DNA from: Rahnella rivi
GTDB lineage: Bacteria > Pseudomonadota > Gammaproteobacteria > Enterobacterales > Enterobacteriaceae
Assembly: GCF_019049655.1 (NCBI RefSeq)
Contig: NZ_JAFMOX010000059.1
Coordinates: forward strand, 1 to 64,000
Direction: 5' to 3'
DNA: 64,000 nucleotides
Position 1 is the stretch's first letter, and every line of letters starts with the position of its first letter. Shown here one piece after another: positions 1-10,635 of the stretch. The translations under genes and the position numbers were made by a program. The notes below the pieces were generated by a model, which did not search any database, was not told the origin of the DNA, and saw only the letters and a program-made list of their open reading frames with translations.

Positions 1-949
1 CATTACTGCTGCAGCATATTTACTTAGCTTATTGCCGATAATTTCATCATCAAACTTGGCATTTTTTGGTTCGTTTTACCAAGAACAAGTTTTGATGATT
101 TTCATTCCACTATTTATATTATCTACTTTTAAAGATAACATTCTCAATATTCTAATAGCATTTATTAGCATTACCGTCATTGCTTGTAGTAAGAGCCAGT
201 TTTTCTACATCCCAATAATTGCTATCGCCTATTATTGCTTATTCAATAGAGGTCAGATTTTTATTAAGCTTCCACTAATGATTATATCTTTAGTTATGGC
301 TATCTTCTGCATTATTGCAGCGACTTCTACCGTAACTTACAATAAATATCATTCTGAATATTTCGGCATTTACGAATATGAAAGATTAAATGGCATAGTT
401 TTACCTGACGGCGTTGATGAATCCTGCGTAGGGATTGATGCGTGGGGAAATCGGTTTGATACAAGTAAAGGAGTAACTCAAACCGATATAGGTGAAAAAT
501 GCTTTAACCAACACGTTGATGCCAACTTTAAAAATAGTCTGTCTGAATTCATTAAGCACCCTTCAATAATATTCATGCTCCCATTTGATTCTGGAGTAAA
601 AAGCCAATTAACTGAAAATTATTTTCATGTATACAAAGCCATGGATTTAATAATTAACAACAAAGGCTTTTACTATCAGTTAACATTGATGAAGGATTAC
701 TTATTCAAAGATTATAGGTTTTTAATTTTATTAGCCTCGCTCATACTTTCACTTTCATTCAGAAAAAATGAACTCTCTGGTTTACTTTTCATTGTCTCAA
801 CTATTGGGTGCTCTCAATTTTATATGGCTTTCTTTGGTGAAGGGTATAGAGACATGTCAAAGCATCTTTTCGGGATGAACTTCAGCTTTGACCTACTTTT
901 ATTCGTTTCAATAATATATATATTCAGATTTTCATGTAAGTCAAAATGA
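1..949 (+). CDS. AT-rich polytopic membrane protein, 5' end outside the window
   Basis: The reading frame is open to the first base, so only the C-terminal part (about 315 residues) is present; no internal start need be assumed. I see hydrophobic segments near the visible N-terminus, a polar, presumably extracytoplasmic region with two cysteines (DESCVG and GEKCFN) in the middle, and two or three C-terminal hydrophobic segments. Base composition is far more AT-rich than the flagellar genes beside it, which suggests horizontal acquisition. Polytopic proteins with one large soluble loop next to flagellar genes are often glycan polymerases or GT-C-type glycosyltransferases, but I see no diagnostic motif and assign no function. 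A short hairpin follows the stop. Confidence 0.7.
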   Translation, partial: ITAAAYLLSLLPIISSSNLAFFGSFYQEQVLMIFIPLFILSTFKDNILNILIAFISITVIACSKSQFFYIPIIAIAYYCLFNRGQIFIKLPLMIISLVMAIFCIIAATSTVTYNKYHSEYFGIYEYERLNGIVLPDGVDESCVGIDAWGNRFDTSKGVTQTDIGEKCFNQHVDANFKNSLSEFIKHPSIIFMLPFDSGVKSQLTENYFHVYKAMDLIINNKGFYYQLTLMKDYLFKDYRFLILLASLILSLSFRKNELSGLLFIVSTIGCSQFYMAFFGEGYRDMSKHLFGMNFSFDLLLFVSIIYIFRFSCKSK

Positions 950-954
950 AGTGT

Positions 955-975
955 TGCCACTCTTTTTGAGTGGCA
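955..975 (+). terminator. Hairpin after the AT-rich membrane protein gene
   Basis: GCCACTC and GAGTGGC (956-962 and 968-974) form a perfect stem around five T, extended by one T-A pair. It starts six bases after the stop codon. There is no T-run after the stem, so intrinsic termination is uncertain. Confidence 0.35.
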
Positions 976-1101
976 TTACCAATCAGAACATACAATTAAA
1001 TCTCGAAGAAATTTCCTGTAATATGGGTATTAATCACCCATATTTACTATGCCCAATATCAAGTAATCTTCTGATGAATTAGGAGACGCATCAAAAATTA
1101 A

Positions 1102-1612
1102 TCACTTTATTACCATCCGTAATGTTGTTGTGTTACCACCATCATTCGTCGTAAAAAAGCTGAATACCCCTGATACTCATCCAATTATGTTGACGTATTC
1201 CAGATTACATCGAACGTGCTGTCTGACTTTTAAAATTATTAGCTGACGAGGAAATGGCCCTCGAAAGACAATGCCACTGCAATCAGATTATGTGATTGTG
1301 GTAATTCGGTCTGAGTTGCTCGTAACTATAATAATACGAACAGGGTATGCTTTCGAAGCAATATAAGGAGCTCATGTACTCTTATATTTGATTGGTATCT
1401 TCTCAACCAAAAAATGTTGGCGGCCAATTTCCATCAGTATGAGTTCCACTAAAGATATAATTTTCTGTCACTTTAAAGCCTGAGCTATTGCGACTTCTGT
1501 CAAATGTACACTCTTCAATTGGATCTTGGCCTTTAGATTACGTAATTAAACATTTCAACACTGTACTTAACTGCGGTGATAGCTGTAGTTCCTGAAGATC
1601 TTGCTAACACAC
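1102..1612 (-). pseudogene. Decayed coding sequence of unknown family
   Basis: On the minus strand directly after the fliE stop, long stretches read as protein but are broken. One frame gives VGVGVLARSSGTTAITAV and continues to a stop at 1533-1535. A shift of frame there continues as KGQDPIEECTFDRSRN and ends GTHTDGNWPPTFFG at 1403. A third segment, from about 1371 down to 1102, reads through two internal stops and ends FFTTNDGGNTTTLRMVIK. The Gly/Thr/Ser-rich, beta-like texture resembles an exposed fibre or adhesin tail, but I do not recognise the family. The stretch is AT-rich like the membrane protein gene on its left. No intact gene lies between 950 and 1612. Confidence 0.35.
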
Positions 1613-1927
1613 CTACACCGACATATTCATCACATCCTGATACGCCGCCACCAGTTTATTTCTGACCTGCACGCCCAGCTGTAATGAAATAGAGGATTTT
1701 TGCAGATCGACCATCACATCGTTGAGGCTGACGCCCGGCACGCCCATCTCGAGTTTTTCAGCCTGCAGTTTGGCGCTGTTTTGCGTCTCACTGATCTTGC
1801 CTAATGCCGCTTTCAGTTCGCTGGCAAAACCGGCTTCTGACGTGGTGTCGGTCTGCTTAACCGCGCCTGCCTGCACTGCAGTGGCCTGCATTTGCTGTAA
1901 AACACTCTCAATGCCTTGAATTGACAT
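1613..1927 (-). CDS. fliE: Flagellar hook-basal body complex protein FliE
   Basis: The 104-residue protein has the length of E. coli FliE, the adaptor that joins the MS ring (FliF) to the proximal rod. The C-terminal part, with LNDVMVDLQKSSISLQLGVQ and RNKLVAAYQDVMNMSV, is the family's conserved coiled-coil signature. I chose the ATG at 1927 (MSIQGIESVL) because it has GGAG a few bases upstream and matches the family N-terminus; an ORF start 57 bases further upstream has no such support. The gene is divergent from fliF across about 280 bases, the usual arrangement, where a class II (FlhDC-dependent) control region is expected. I could not place an FlhDC box by eye. Confidence 0.97.
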   Translation of the reverse strand: MSIQGIESVLQQMQATAVQAGAVKQTDTTSEAGFASELKAALGKISETQNSAKLQAEKLEMGVPGVSLNDVMVDLQKSSISLQLGVQVRNKLVAAYQDVMNMSV

Positions 1928-2209
1928 GCTTTCTCCGCTTAACGCTCTGTCGGTGACCAATGGGGTTCTTTCATGGAATGACACCCTATCACATCAGTTT
2001 TTTCCTAAACGCCATAATTGACCGCAAAAACCATGGCTTATCGGGCCATTAACTTTGCCCTGCGCGACAAATAATGGCTCACCTAGAAAATAGGCCTGCC
2101 TGTGTGGGGGTTTGAAAAATGTCACGCTTCACCGATTGCGCACCTGGGAGTCTGTTTTGTTAAGAGACAACATGAACACCACCGTCCAACAGCTAAATAG
2201 GGATCTTGT

Positions 2210-3928
2210 ATGAGTTCCGCAATAGCCGGCGCAGAAAACCCTGGAAGCGGTTTCACTGCTCTGCTTAATCGCCTGCGCGCCAACCCAAAAGTTCCTATCG
2301 CCATTGCTGCTGCGGCAGCCGTGGCTATTGTTGTTGTTATGATGTTGTGGGCTAAGCAGCCTACTTATAAGGTGCTGTTTAGCAACCTCAACGACAAAGA
2401 TGGTGGCGCGGTCGTCACCCAACTGACGCAAATGAATATCCCTTATCAGTTTTCTGATAACGGTGGCGCAGTCCTTATTCCCGCTGACAAAGTGTATGAA
2501 ACACGTCTGAAACTGGCTGCGGCCGGTTTGCCGAAAGGCGGCGCCGTAGGTTTTGAACTGATGGATCAGGAGAAGTTTGGGATCAGCCAGTTCAGCGAGC
2601 AGATCAACTATCAGCGCGCACTGGAAGGTGAACTCTCCCGCACCATCGAAACGCTGGGCCCGGTCTCGAGCGCCCGCGTGCATTTAGCCATTCCGAAACC
2701 TTCTTTATTCGTACGCGAACAGAAAAACCCTTCCGCTTCCGTCACCCTGAATCTGCAACCGGGCCGCGCCCTTGATGATGGCCAGATCAACGCCATCGTT
2801 TATATGGTGTCGAGCAGCGTTTCCGGTTTGCCTCCGGCCAACGTCACCGTGGTCGATCAGAGCGGGCATTTACTGACGCAGTCAGACAGCAATGGCCGCG
2901 ACCTCAATGCGTCACAGCTGAAATACGCCAACGAAGTGGAAGGCCGCCTGCAGCGCCGCATCGAAGCGATTCTGCAACCGGTGGTCGGCAACGGCAACGT
3001 GCACGCACAAATCACCGCGCAGATTGATTACGCCACCCGCGAACAAACTGACGAAAATTACCAGCCGAACGGTGCTGCGGATAAAGCCGCCGTACGTTCC
3101 CGCCAGCTCAGCACCAGCGATCAGATTGGCGGCTCTTCAGTGGGCGGCGTACCGGGTGCGCTGAGCAATCAGCCCGCACCGGCAGCGACTGCACCGGTGA
3201 CCACACCGCCTGCGGCCAACACGGCTCAGAATCAGAATCAGAATCAGGCGGGCAACGCTCAGAACGGCGCACAAAACAGCACGGCGAACCGTTCAACGGT
3301 GCCATCGAACAGCCGTCGTGATGAAACCACTAACTATGAAGTGGATCGCACCATCACCCACACCCAGCACAGCGCCGGTGCGGTACAGCGCCTGTCTGCG
3401 GCAGTGGTCGTCAACTATCAGGTGGGAACGGATGGCAAATCCAAACCGCTGACCGATGAACAGTTGAAGAAGATCGACGATCTGGTTCGCGAAGCGATGG
3501 GCTTCTCTACCGAACGTGGCGATACGCTGAACGTGGTGAATACACCGTTCAACGAAGCCGCGGATGACACCGCAGAGTTGCCGTTCTGGAAACAACAGGC
3601 GTTCTTCGACCAACTGATCGATGCCGGTCGCTGGTTACTGGTGCTGATTGTGGCCTGGATACTGTGGCGCAAGATTGTTCGTCCGATGCTGCGCAAACAG
3701 CAGGCCGAGAAAGAAGCCATTGCCGCCGCTGCCCTTGCCGCTTCCATGCCACAACCTGAAGGCAGCAAACCGGTCAAACTCAGCACCGACGAGCTGGAGA
3801 AACGTAAACGTTCACAGCAGCGCGTCAGCGTCGAAGTACAGACTCAACGAGTACAGGAGCTGGCCGATAAAGATCCGCGTATCGTCGCCCTGGTTATCCG
3901 CCAATGGATGAGTACCGAACAACCATGA
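2210..3928 (+). CDS. fliF: Flagellar MS-ring protein FliF
   Basis: The 572-residue protein (E. coli about 552) forms the inner-membrane MS ring on which the basal body and export gate are built. A first transmembrane segment lies near residues 28-47. The YscJ/FliF ring-building domains follow ([34 protein letters not shown]). Then comes a Q/N-rich, low-complexity linker around residues 320-365, a second membrane segment near 470-485 and a cytoplasmic tail that should bind FliG. The ATG overlaps nothing, and fliG starts within the stop codon. The Q/N-rich linker is longer than usual and explains the extra length. Confidence 0.98.
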   Translation: MSSAIAGAENPGSGFTALLNRLRANPKVPIAIAAAAAVAIVVVMMLWAKQPTYKVLFSNLNDKDGGAVVTQLTQMNIPYQFSDNGGAVLIPADKVYETRLKLAAAGLPKGGAVGFELMDQEKFGISQFSEQINYQRALEGELSRTIETLGPVSSARVHLAIPKPSLFVREQKNPSASVTLNLQPGRALDDGQINAIVYMVSSSVSGLPPANVTVVDQSGHLLTQSDSNGRDLNASQLKYANEVEGRLQRRIEAILQPVVGNGNVHAQITAQIDYATREQTDENYQPNGAADKAAVRSRQLSTSDQIGGSSVGGVPGALSNQPAPAATAPVTTPPAANTAQNQNQNQAGNAQNGAQNSTANRSTVPSNSRRDETTNYEVDRTITHTQHSAGAVQRLSAAVVVNYQVGTDGKSKPLTDEQLKKIDDLVREAMGFSTERGDTLNVVNTPFNEAADDTAELPFWKQQAFFDQLIDAGRWLLVLIVAWILWRKIVRPMLRKQQAEKEAIAAAALAASMPQPEGSKPVKLSTDELEKRKRSQQRVSVEVQTQRVQELADKDPRIVALVIRQWMSTEQP

Positions 3929-4917
3929 CTATGACCGGAACTGAAAAAAGCGCCATTTTGATGATAACCCTGGGCGAAGACCGTGCGGTGGAGGTGTTCA
4001 AACACCTCTCCCCGCGTGAAGTTCAGCAAATCAGTGGCGCGATGGCGAATATCCATCAGATCTCCAACAAGCAGCTGGCCGAGGTCCTGAATGAATTCGA
4101 GGACGAATCCGAGCAGTATGCTGCGCTGAGTGTGAACACCAGCGAATACCTGCGTTCAGTGCTGACCAAGGCGCTGGGCGAAGAGCGTGCCTCGAGCTTG
4201 CTGGAAGACATTCTCGAATCGCGCGAAACCACCAGCGGTATGGAAACGCTCAACTTCATGGAGCCGGTGATTGCCGCCGATCTGATCCGCGACGAACATC
4301 CGCAGATCATCGCCACTATCCTGGTGCACCTGAAACGGGGCCAGGCGGCCGATATTCTGGCGCTGTTCGACGAGCGTCTGCGCAACGACGTCATGCTGCG
4401 TATCGCCACCTTCGGCGGTGTCCAGCCAGCGGCGCTGGCCGAGCTGACCGAAGTGCTGAACAACCTGCTCGACGGCCAGAACCTCAAACGTTCGAAGATG
4501 GGCGGTGTTCGTACGGCGGCAGAAATCATCAACCTGATGAAAACCCAGCAGGAAGAAGCGGTTATCGAAGCGGTGCGTGGTTACGACGGCGAACTGGCAC
4601 AAAAAATTATCGACGAGATGTTCCTGTTCGAAAACCTGGTGGACGTGGACGACCGCAGTATCCAGCGCCTGTTGCAGGAAATCGAAGGCGAATCGTTACT
4701 GGTGGCATTGAAAGGTGCCGAGCAGCCACTGCGCGAGAAGTTCCTGCGCAACATGTCGCAGCGTGCTGCCGACATCCTGCGCGACGATCTGGCCAACCGT
4801 GGCCCGATGCGTATGTCTCTGGTCGAGAACGAACAGAAAGCCATCCTGCAAACGGTTCGCCGTCTGGCAGAGTCTGGCGAAATGGTAGTCGGCGGCGGCG
4901 AGGATTCTTATGTCTGA
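3925..4917 (+). CDS. fliG: Flagellar motor switch protein FliG
   Basis: The 330-residue protein (E. coli 331) is the rotor component of the C ring that contacts MotA and generates torque. The N-terminal FliF-binding domain starts [19 protein letters not shown]. The middle region carries the family's EHPQ motif ([14 protein letters not shown]), and the C-terminal domain has the charged helix [20 protein letters not shown] that faces the stator. The ATG at 3925 overlaps the fliF stop as ATGA, indicating coupled translation; an in-frame start 21 bases upstream would add a non-homologous leader. fliH overlaps its 3' end by eight bases. Confidence 0.98.
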   Translation: MTMTGTEKSAILMITLGEDRAVEVFKHLSPREVQQISGAMANIHQISNKQLAEVLNEFEDESEQYAALSVNTSEYLRSVLTKALGEERASSLLEDILESRETTSGMETLNFMEPVIAADLIRDEHPQIIATILVHLKRGQAADILALFDERLRNDVMLRIATFGGVQPAALAELTEVLNNLLDGQNLKRSKMGGVRTAAEIINLMKTQQEEAVIEAVRGYDGELAQKIIDEMFLFENLVDVDDRSIQRLLQEIEGESLLVALKGAEQPLREKFLRNMSQRAADILRDDLANRGPMRMSLVENEQKAILQTVRRLAESGEMVVGGGEDSYV

Positions 4918-5680
4918 TCCAATGAATGACCAGCCGGTGCCGGAAAAGAAAACCGCTGAAGAGCGGCAGACCGAGCGTCTTAACGCCCTGCCGTGGCAGC
5001 CGTGGCGGCCGGGCGATCTGGCGATGCCCTCTTTCGCCAGCCCGCTTGAGCCCTTGTTTCAGGAAGGTGAAGAAGAGCAGGACGACGGCCAGCCCAAGGT
5101 GCAGGTCGATCAGAATGAGCTGCTGAACCTGCAACGCCGCGCCGAACAGCAGGGTTTTCAGCAAGGTCTTGAAGCCGGTCAGAAACAGGGTTATGCCGCC
5201 GGATTTCAGTCCGGTCAGGAAGCCGGGCAACAGCAGGGTTTACTGGAAGGTCAGCAACAGCAGGCCGTTCTCACTGAACACTGGCAGCTTCTGGTGGCCG
5301 ATTTCCAGCAAACGCTCGACGCGCTGGACAGCGTGATCGCCTCGCGCCTGATGCAAATGGCGCTGACCGCTGCCAAACAGATTTTAGGTCAGGCCCCGAT
5401 TTGTGACGGTTCCGCCCTGCTCACGCAGATCCAGCAGCTGATCCAGCTGGAGCCGATGTTTAAAGGCAAACCGCAGCTGCGCGTTAACCCGGCTGATTTC
5501 GAGCGGGTCGAAGTGCAACTCGGCGCCAGCCTCAGTATGCACGGCTGGCGTTTGCTGGCAGATAATCAGATCCACAGCGGTGGCTGTAAAGTCAGTGCGG
5601 AAGATGGCGATATGGATGCCTCGATTGCCACGCGCTGGCATGAACTGTGCCGCCTCGCCGCGCCGGGAGATCTCGGATGA
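4910..5680 (+). CDS. fliH: Flagellar assembly protein FliH
   Basis: The 256-residue protein (E. coli about 230) is the negative regulator and stator-like partner of the FliI export ATPase, and carries FliI-chaperone complexes to the C ring. The centre contains a run of G-x-x-x-G type repeats rich in glutamine ([19 protein letters not shown] and onward), the hallmark of FliH/YscL helices. The C-terminal half is the conserved FliI-binding domain ([20 protein letters not shown]). It overlaps the end of fliG by eight bases, and fliI begins inside its stop codon (ATGA). Confidence 0.96.
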   Translation: MSDPMNDQPVPEKKTAEERQTERLNALPWQPWRPGDLAMPSFASPLEPLFQEGEEEQDDGQPKVQVDQNELLNLQRRAEQQGFQQGLEAGQKQGYAAGFQSGQEAGQQQGLLEGQQQQAVLTEHWQLLVADFQQTLDALDSVIASRLMQMALTAAKQILGQAPICDGSALLTQIQQLIQLEPMFKGKPQLRVNPADFERVEVQLGASLSMHGWRLLADNQIHSGGCKVSAEDGDMDASIATRWHELCRLAAPGDLG

Positions 5681-7041
5681 CCGCCCGCCTGAGCCGCCTG
5701 CTGAAATCCCTCGACGATGCGGAAAAACGCATGAGCCGCACGCCTACCGTGCGCCGTTATGGCCGTCTGACCCGCGCGACGGGGCTGATCCTCGAAGCCA
5801 CCGGCCTGCAGATGCCGCTCGGCTCCACCTGTCTGATTGAACGTCATGACGGCAAAGTGGTGCAGGAAGTAGAAAGCGAAGTGGTGGGTTTTAACGGCCA
5901 GAATCTGTTTCTGATGCCACTGGAAGAAGTCGAAGGTATTTTGCCGGGCGCCCGCGTTTACGCGCGTATTTCTCCCGACGGCCACATGGCCGGCAAGCAG
6001 CTTCCGCTCGGCCCGCAACTGCTGGGCCGCGTGCTTGACGGCAGCGCCAAACCGCTGGATGGCTTACCGCCACCGGACACCGGCTATCGCGCCGCGCTTA
6101 TCACCCCGCCGTTTAACCCGTTGCAACGTACGCCGATCACCGACGTACTGGACGTGGGCGTGCGGGCCATCAACGCACTGCTGACCGTCGGTCGCGGCCA
6201 GCGTATGGGGCTGTTTGCCGGTTCCGGCGTGGGTAAATCCGTTCTGCTCGGCATGATGGCCCGCTACACCCAGGCCGATGTGATCGTGGTCGGGCTGATT
6301 GGTGAACGTGGACGTGAAGTCAAAGACTTCATCGAGAACATTTTAGGTGACGAAGGCCGCGCCCGTTCCGTGGTCATCGCAGCACCGGCCGACGTTTCGC
6401 CGCTCCTGCGTATGCAGGGAGCCGCCTACGCCACGCGCATTGCAGAAGATTTCCGTGACCGTGGGCAGCACGTACTGCTGATCATGGATTCCCTGACCCG
6501 CTACGCCATGGCCCAGCGTGAAATCGCCCTTGCCATCGGTGAGCCACCGGCAACCAAAGGTTATCCGCCTTCCGTTTTCGCCAAACTGCCTGCGCTGGTT
6601 GAACGCGCAGGGAACGGCATCAGCGGCGGCGGTTCGATTACCGCCTTCTATACCGTGCTGACCGAAGGGGATGACCAACAGGATCCGATCGCCGACGCCG
6701 CCCGCGCCATTCTTGATGGTCACGTGGTGTTATCGCGCCGTCTGGCGGAGTCCGGCCACTATCCGGCCATTGATATAGAAGCGTCGATCAGCCGTGCCAT
6801 GACATCGCTTATCGACGACAACCAGTATTCCCGTGTACGAAATTTCAAACAACTGTTGTCCAGCTACCAGCGTAACCGTGATCTGGTCAGCGTCGGTGCC
6901 TACGCGGCAGGCAGCGATCCGATGCTCGATCGCGCCATCCGCTTGTACCCGCAAATGGAGAACTTTCTCCAGCAGGACATCATGGAACGCAGCACGTATG
7001 AAGACGCCTGTCTGGAACTGAACATGTTGTTCCCTGGCTAA
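5677..7041 (+). CDS. fliI: Flagellum-specific export ATPase FliI
   Basis: The 454-residue protein (E. coli 457) is the hexameric F1-beta-like ATPase of the flagellar type III export apparatus. The Walker A motif GSGVGKS lies near residue 183, the Walker B aspartate is in [15 protein letters not shown], and [12 protein letters not shown] is the family's conserved catalytic loop. I start it at the ATG overlapping the fliH stop, giving [14 protein letters not shown], which aligns with E. coli. An upstream alternative start lies inside fliH. It is followed by about 75 non-coding bases before fliJ. Confidence 0.98.
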   Translation: MTARLSRLLKSLDDAEKRMSRTPTVRRYGRLTRATGLILEATGLQMPLGSTCLIERHDGKVVQEVESEVVGFNGQNLFLMPLEEVEGILPGARVYARISPDGHMAGKQLPLGPQLLGRVLDGSAKPLDGLPPPDTGYRAALITPPFNPLQRTPITDVLDVGVRAINALLTVGRGQRMGLFAGSGVGKSVLLGMMARYTQADVIVVGLIGERGREVKDFIENILGDEGRARSVVIAAPADVSPLLRMQGAAYATRIAEDFRDRGQHVLLIMDSLTRYAMAQREIALAIGEPPATKGYPPSVFAKLPALVERAGNGISGGGSITAFYTVLTEGDDQQDPIADAARAILDGHVVLSRRLAESGHYPAIDIEASISRAMTSLIDDNQYSRVRNFKQLLSSYQRNRDLVSVGAYAAGSDPMLDRAIRLYPQMENFLQQDIMERSTYEDACLELNMLFPG

Positions 7042-7118
7042 GACATTACACACAGAACTATATCCATCAGCGTGCGCGCCGTATCAGGGCAAACAATGAA
7101 GGGTATGAGGAATATCGA

Positions 7119-7565
7119 ATGGAAAGTTCATCACCATTGATCACCCTTTGTTCTCTGGCGCAAAAAGCGCTGGATCAGGCGACCAATCATTTGGGGCAAA
7201 TCCGGCAATCGCATTCTCAGGCTCAGGAACAGCTCACCATGCTGCTCAACTATCAGCGTGAGTACCGCGAAAAACTGAACACCACCATGACCGGCGGAAT
7301 TGCGGCCAATACCTGGCAGAACTACCAGCAGTTTATCGGCACGCTGGAAGTGGCGATTGAACAGCATCGCAAGCAGTTGCAGCAATGGGATCAGCGGCTC
7401 AATGCCGCCGTCAATCAGTGGCAGGATAAACAACAGCGACTGAATGCGTATCAGACCCTGCAAACCCGTGCCAGTGAACAGCAGCGTTCGCATGAGAACA
7501 AGATGGATCAAAAGCAGAACGATGAATTTGCCCAACGCAGCGCTTACAGGAAAAAAACGCTATGA
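7119..7565 (+). CDS. fliJ: Flagellar FliJ protein
   Basis: The 148-residue protein (E. coli 147) is predicted to be almost entirely helical, an antiparallel coiled coil rich in Gln, Arg and Glu (LTMLLNYQREYREKLNTTM; QDKQQRLNAYQTLQTRASEQ). FliJ inserts like a stalk into the FliI ring, links it to the FlhA gate and escorts chaperones. Its start is 77 bases after fliI. Its end overlaps fliK by four bases (ATGA), so it is translated as part of the fliF-K operon. Confidence 0.95.
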   Translation: MESSSPLITLCSLAQKALDQATNHLGQIRQSHSQAQEQLTMLLNYQREYREKLNTTMTGGIAANTWQNYQQFIGTLEVAIEQHRKQLQQWDQRLNAAVNQWQDKQQRLNAYQTLQTRASEQQRSHENKMDQKQNDEFAQRSAYRKKTL

Positions 7566-8914
7566 ATCTGAATATCTTGCCTGCGGCCGTCACCTCGGCG
7601 AAAACCACCGTTTCCGCCGCCTCCGCCAGCACGGCGTCGGATGCTGTCGCCACCGGTGATGTTTCCACGACCGGCGCCACCGCAGATTTTGCCAGCCAGT
7701 TGCAGGCGCAGCTGGGCGAAAAACTCGATCCTAAACTCGCCAGCCAGTTATCTCAGCTCGGCCAGAAAATCAGTGCCAAAGGCCAGATTCTGGACAAAGC
7801 CACGCTGACTCAGGCCGTGACCACCGGCGAAGAAGACGGCAGCCTGGCGCTGGACGACAGCGACCTGAGCAAAATGATTGCGGCGATCCAGTTGTTGCCC
7901 AACGGCAGCCTGAAAGGCACCGACCCTTCTGCGGTCAAAAATATCGCGCTCACCGATAAAGACAAAGACACTCAGGCTGACGACGCCACCTCCCTGCCGG
8001 TGCAGGCGCTGTTTGCCCAGCTCGCCGCGCAACAACAACCGGCGCAGCCACTGACCACCGCGACGGCGGCTTCGGCGCAGTCCGCCTTGTCCTCAGACAC
8101 CGCCGATGCCGATAAAAAGAGTGCATTACTTGCCGGGCTGACCACCACCGCCTCTTCACTGCTGGCCGATGACGGTAAAACCGCCGTGACCGACAGCAGT
8201 GCACCGGCCACGGCCAGTACCGCCACCGCGCACGCGACAGGCAAAAATACCTCCGCCGCCAGCCCTGATTTTTCCAGCGCGCTTGCCGCGATGACCGCGG
8301 CTAACGGCAATGTCGCCGTGGCGGCACAGACCGACAGCCGCACGCCGGACAGCGCCCTGAACCTGGTGAACAACGCCGCGGTGGCCGTCTCTTCAGCGCC
8401 GGTGTCAACCACGCCGACCACCACCAGCGCCGTGACCGCGCCGTCCACGCCGTTGCTCAACGCGCAGCTGGGGACGCCGGAGTGGCAACAGCAACTCGGT
8501 CAGCAGGTGATGATGTTCAACCGTCAGGGGCAGCAGACCGCCGAGTTGCGCCTGCATCCGCAGGATCTGGGTTCCATCCAGATCAGCATGAAGATTGAAA
8601 ACAACCAGGCGCAGTTGCACTTTGTCTCAGGCCACAGTGCGGTGCGTTCCGCCATTGAAGCCGCGATGCCTGATCTGAAAACGGCGCTGGCGGATAATGG
8701 CATCAGCCTCGGTCAGAGCAGCGTCGGCAGCGACAGCTCGCAGTGGCAACAGGCGCAACAGCAAAGTTCACAATCCGGTTCGCAGCAGGGGAACGCCTCA
8801 AGCTGGGCGGCCTTTAATGCCGGTGGCGTGAATGCCGCGGCAGACGCCCTGCCGGTGCCGGTGTCGCTCGCGCAGCGTCTTGGCGGTAACAACAGCGTCG
8901 ATATCTTTGCGTAA
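7562..8914 (+). CDS. fliK: Flagellar hook-length control protein FliK
   Basis: The 450-residue protein (E. coli 375) acts as the secreted molecular ruler that ends hook growth and switches export specificity through FlhB. The N-terminal two thirds are low-complexity, rich in Ala, Thr, Ser and Gln, as expected for the extended ruler. The C-terminal domain (about residues 300-390) has the conserved core TAELRLHPQDLGSIQISMKI and LHFVSGHSAVRSAIEAAMP. The excess length is in the low-complexity part. ATGA overlap with fliJ marks coupling; it is the last gene of the first fli operon here. Confidence 0.96.
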   Translation: MNLNILPAAVTSAKTTVSAASASTASDAVATGDVSTTGATADFASQLQAQLGEKLDPKLASQLSQLGQKISAKGQILDKATLTQAVTTGEEDGSLALDDSDLSKMIAAIQLLPNGSLKGTDPSAVKNIALTDKDKDTQADDATSLPVQALFAQLAAQQQPAQPLTTATAASAQSALSSDTADADKKSALLAGLTTTASSLLADDGKTAVTDSSAPATASTATAHATGKNTSAASPDFSSALAAMTAANGNVAVAAQTDSRTPDSALNLVNNAAVAVSSAPVSTTPTTTSAVTAPSTPLLNAQLGTPEWQQQLGQQVMMFNRQGQQTAELRLHPQDLGSIQISMKIENNQAQLHFVSGHSAVRSAIEAAMPDLKTALADNGISLGQSSVGSDSSQWQQAQQQSSQSGSQQGNASSWAAFNAGGVNAAADALPVPVSLAQRLGGNNSVDIFA

Positions 8915-9110
8915 TTGTTCGCAAAATTGTTTCAGGTAGTTGCTGACGGTCAGTGTTCACTTAATTCAAACGGCAGAGCTGACCTTATTTTTCCCGCCTA
9001 TTCTGACTATTGAACAACAGGATAAGCGGGATAATCATTTTCAGAATTGATCCGGCAGGTTGGGCTTCCCTCAGCTTATCTGCCCATACTTACAGGAAAT
9101 CGCCTCATCC

Positions 9111-9611
9111 ATGTCTGACTCCGCTCTCTCGGCCTCGCGCAAAAAAAAGCGACCGCTTTTAATGATTCTGCTTTTACTGGTGGCCCTTGGTGCTTGTGGT
9201 GCGGCGGGTTACGCCTGGTGGATGTTGCACAAACAGCAGTCAGCACCGGGTTCGCAGACCGCTGAAGTGAAAAAGAATGAGCCGCCGGTGCCGCCGATTT
9301 TCCTGGCGCTGGACACCTTCACCGTCAACCTGCAAACACCGGATAACGATCCTGACCGTGTGCTTTACATCGGCCTGACCCTGCGTCTGCCGGATGAAAA
9401 AAACCGCGCCATCCTGAATGAGTATCTGCCTGAAGTCCGCAGCCGCTTGCTGCTGTTACTTTCACGCCAGAAAACGTCGGATTTAGTCAGTGAAACCGGC
9501 AAGCAGCAACTGGTGCAGGAAATCAAACAAGTTCTGGACGTGCCACTGGTCAAAGGTCAGCCCCCACAGGCGATCAACGACGTGCTTTTCACTGCTTTCA
9601 TACTGCGATAA
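9111..9611 (+). CDS. fliL: Flagellar basal body-associated protein FliL
   Basis: The 166-residue protein (E. coli 154) is a single-pass inner-membrane protein that rings the stator units near the motor. A short basic cytoplasmic tail (SASRKKKRP) precedes one transmembrane helix at about residues 18-38, then the periplasmic stomatin-like domain (FTVNLQTPDNDPDRVLYIGL). The ATG at 9111 gives the expected N-terminus; a start 51 bases upstream would add an unrelated leader. It opens the second operon after a roughly 200-base gap from fliK in which I see no intrinsic terminator. Confidence 0.95.
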   Translation: MSDSALSASRKKKRPLLMILLLLVALGACGAAGYAWWMLHKQQSAPGSQTAEVKKNEPPVPPIFLALDTFTVNLQTPDNDPDRVLYIGLTLRLPDEKNRAILNEYLPEVRSRLLLLLSRQKTSDLVSETGKQQLVQEIKQVLDVPLVKGQPPQAINDVLFTAFILR

Positions 9612-9618
9612 ACAAATT

Positions 9619-10635
9619 ATGGGCGACAGCATTCTTTCACAGGCCGAGATCGACGCACTGCTCAACGGTGACAGCAGCGACAGCGCGGCTGAAACCACAA
9701 AAGCGAAAACGCTGGCGTCCGACGACGGCGTTAAACCTTTTGACCCCACGACTCAGCGCCGCGTTGTCCGCGAGCGTCTGCAGGCGCTGGAAATCATTAA
9801 CGAGCGTTTTGCCCGTCATTTCCGTATGGGGCTATTTAACCTGTTGCGCCGCAGCCCGGACATCACCGTCGGGCCGATCAAAATTCAGCCTTATCACGAT
9901 TTTGCCCGCAACCTGCCGGTACCGACCAACCTCAACCTGATCCACCTCAAACCCTTGCGCGGCACGGCCTTATTTGTGTTCGCCCCGAGCCTGGTGTTTA
10001 TCGCGGTGGATAACCTGTTTGGCGGCGATGGCCGTTTCCCGACCAAAGTAGAAGGTCGTGAATTCACCCACACCGAACAGCGCGTGATTAAACGCATGCT
10101 GACGCTGGCGCTGGATGCTTATGAAGATGCCTGGAGCGGCGTTTACAAACTGAGCGTCGAGTACGTCCGTGCGGAATTGCAGATCAAATTCACCAACATC
10201 ACCTCTTCCCCGAACGATATCGTGATCACCACGCCGTTCCACGTGGAAATCGGTGCGCTGAGCGGTGATTTCAACATCTGTATTCCCTTTAGCATGATTG
10301 AACCGATCCGTGAGTTGCTGACCAATCCGCCGGTCGAGAACTCCCGTCATGAAGAAAGCCAGTGGCGCGAAAATCTGGTGACCCAGGTTCAGCAATCCGA
10401 ACTGGAGCTGGTGGCAAACTTCGTCGAAATTCCGCTGCGTTTATCTCAGATCCTGAAACTGCAACCGGGCGATGTGCTGCCGATTGAAAAGCCGGATCGC
10501 CTGATTGCCCACGTCGACGGCGTGCCGGTCCTGACCAGCAAATACGGCACCTTAAACGAACAATACGCTCTGCGCGTTGAACATTTGATCAACCCAATTT
10601 TAAATTCTCTAGATGAGGAACAGCCCCATGAGTGA
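9619..10635 (+). CDS. fliM: Flagellar motor switch protein FliM
   Basis: The 338-residue protein (E. coli 334) forms the middle of the C ring and binds phosphorylated CheY. The N-terminal CheY-binding peptide is visible as ILSQAEIDALLNG. The CheC-like middle domain and the C-terminal SpoA domain follow (EIPLRLSQILKLQPGDVLPI). I use the ATG at 9619, seven bases after the fliL stop; the ORF can be extended upstream only through fliL in another frame. The last eight bases overlap fliN. Confidence 0.98.
   Translation: MGDSILSQAEIDALLNGDSSDSAAETTKAKTLASDDGVKPFDPTTQRRVVRERLQALEIINERFARHFRMGLFNLLRRSPDITVGPIKIQPYHDFARNLPVPTNLNLIHLKPLRGTALFVFAPSLVFIAVDNLFGGDGRFPTKVEGREFTHTEQRVIKRMLTLALDAYEDAWSGVYKLSVEYVRAELQIKFTNITSSPNDIVITTPFHVEIGALSGDFNICIPFSMIEPIRELLTNPPVENSRHEESQWRENLVTQVQQSELELVANFVEIPLRLSQILKLQPGDVLPIEKPDRLIAHVDGVPVLTSKYGTLNEQYALRVEHLINPILNSLDEEQPHE

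Noticed and set aside
34..41. GCCGATAA, the sigma-28 -10 word
   Set aside because: It lies inside the membrane protein reading frame and has no TAAA-type -35 element at the needed distance.
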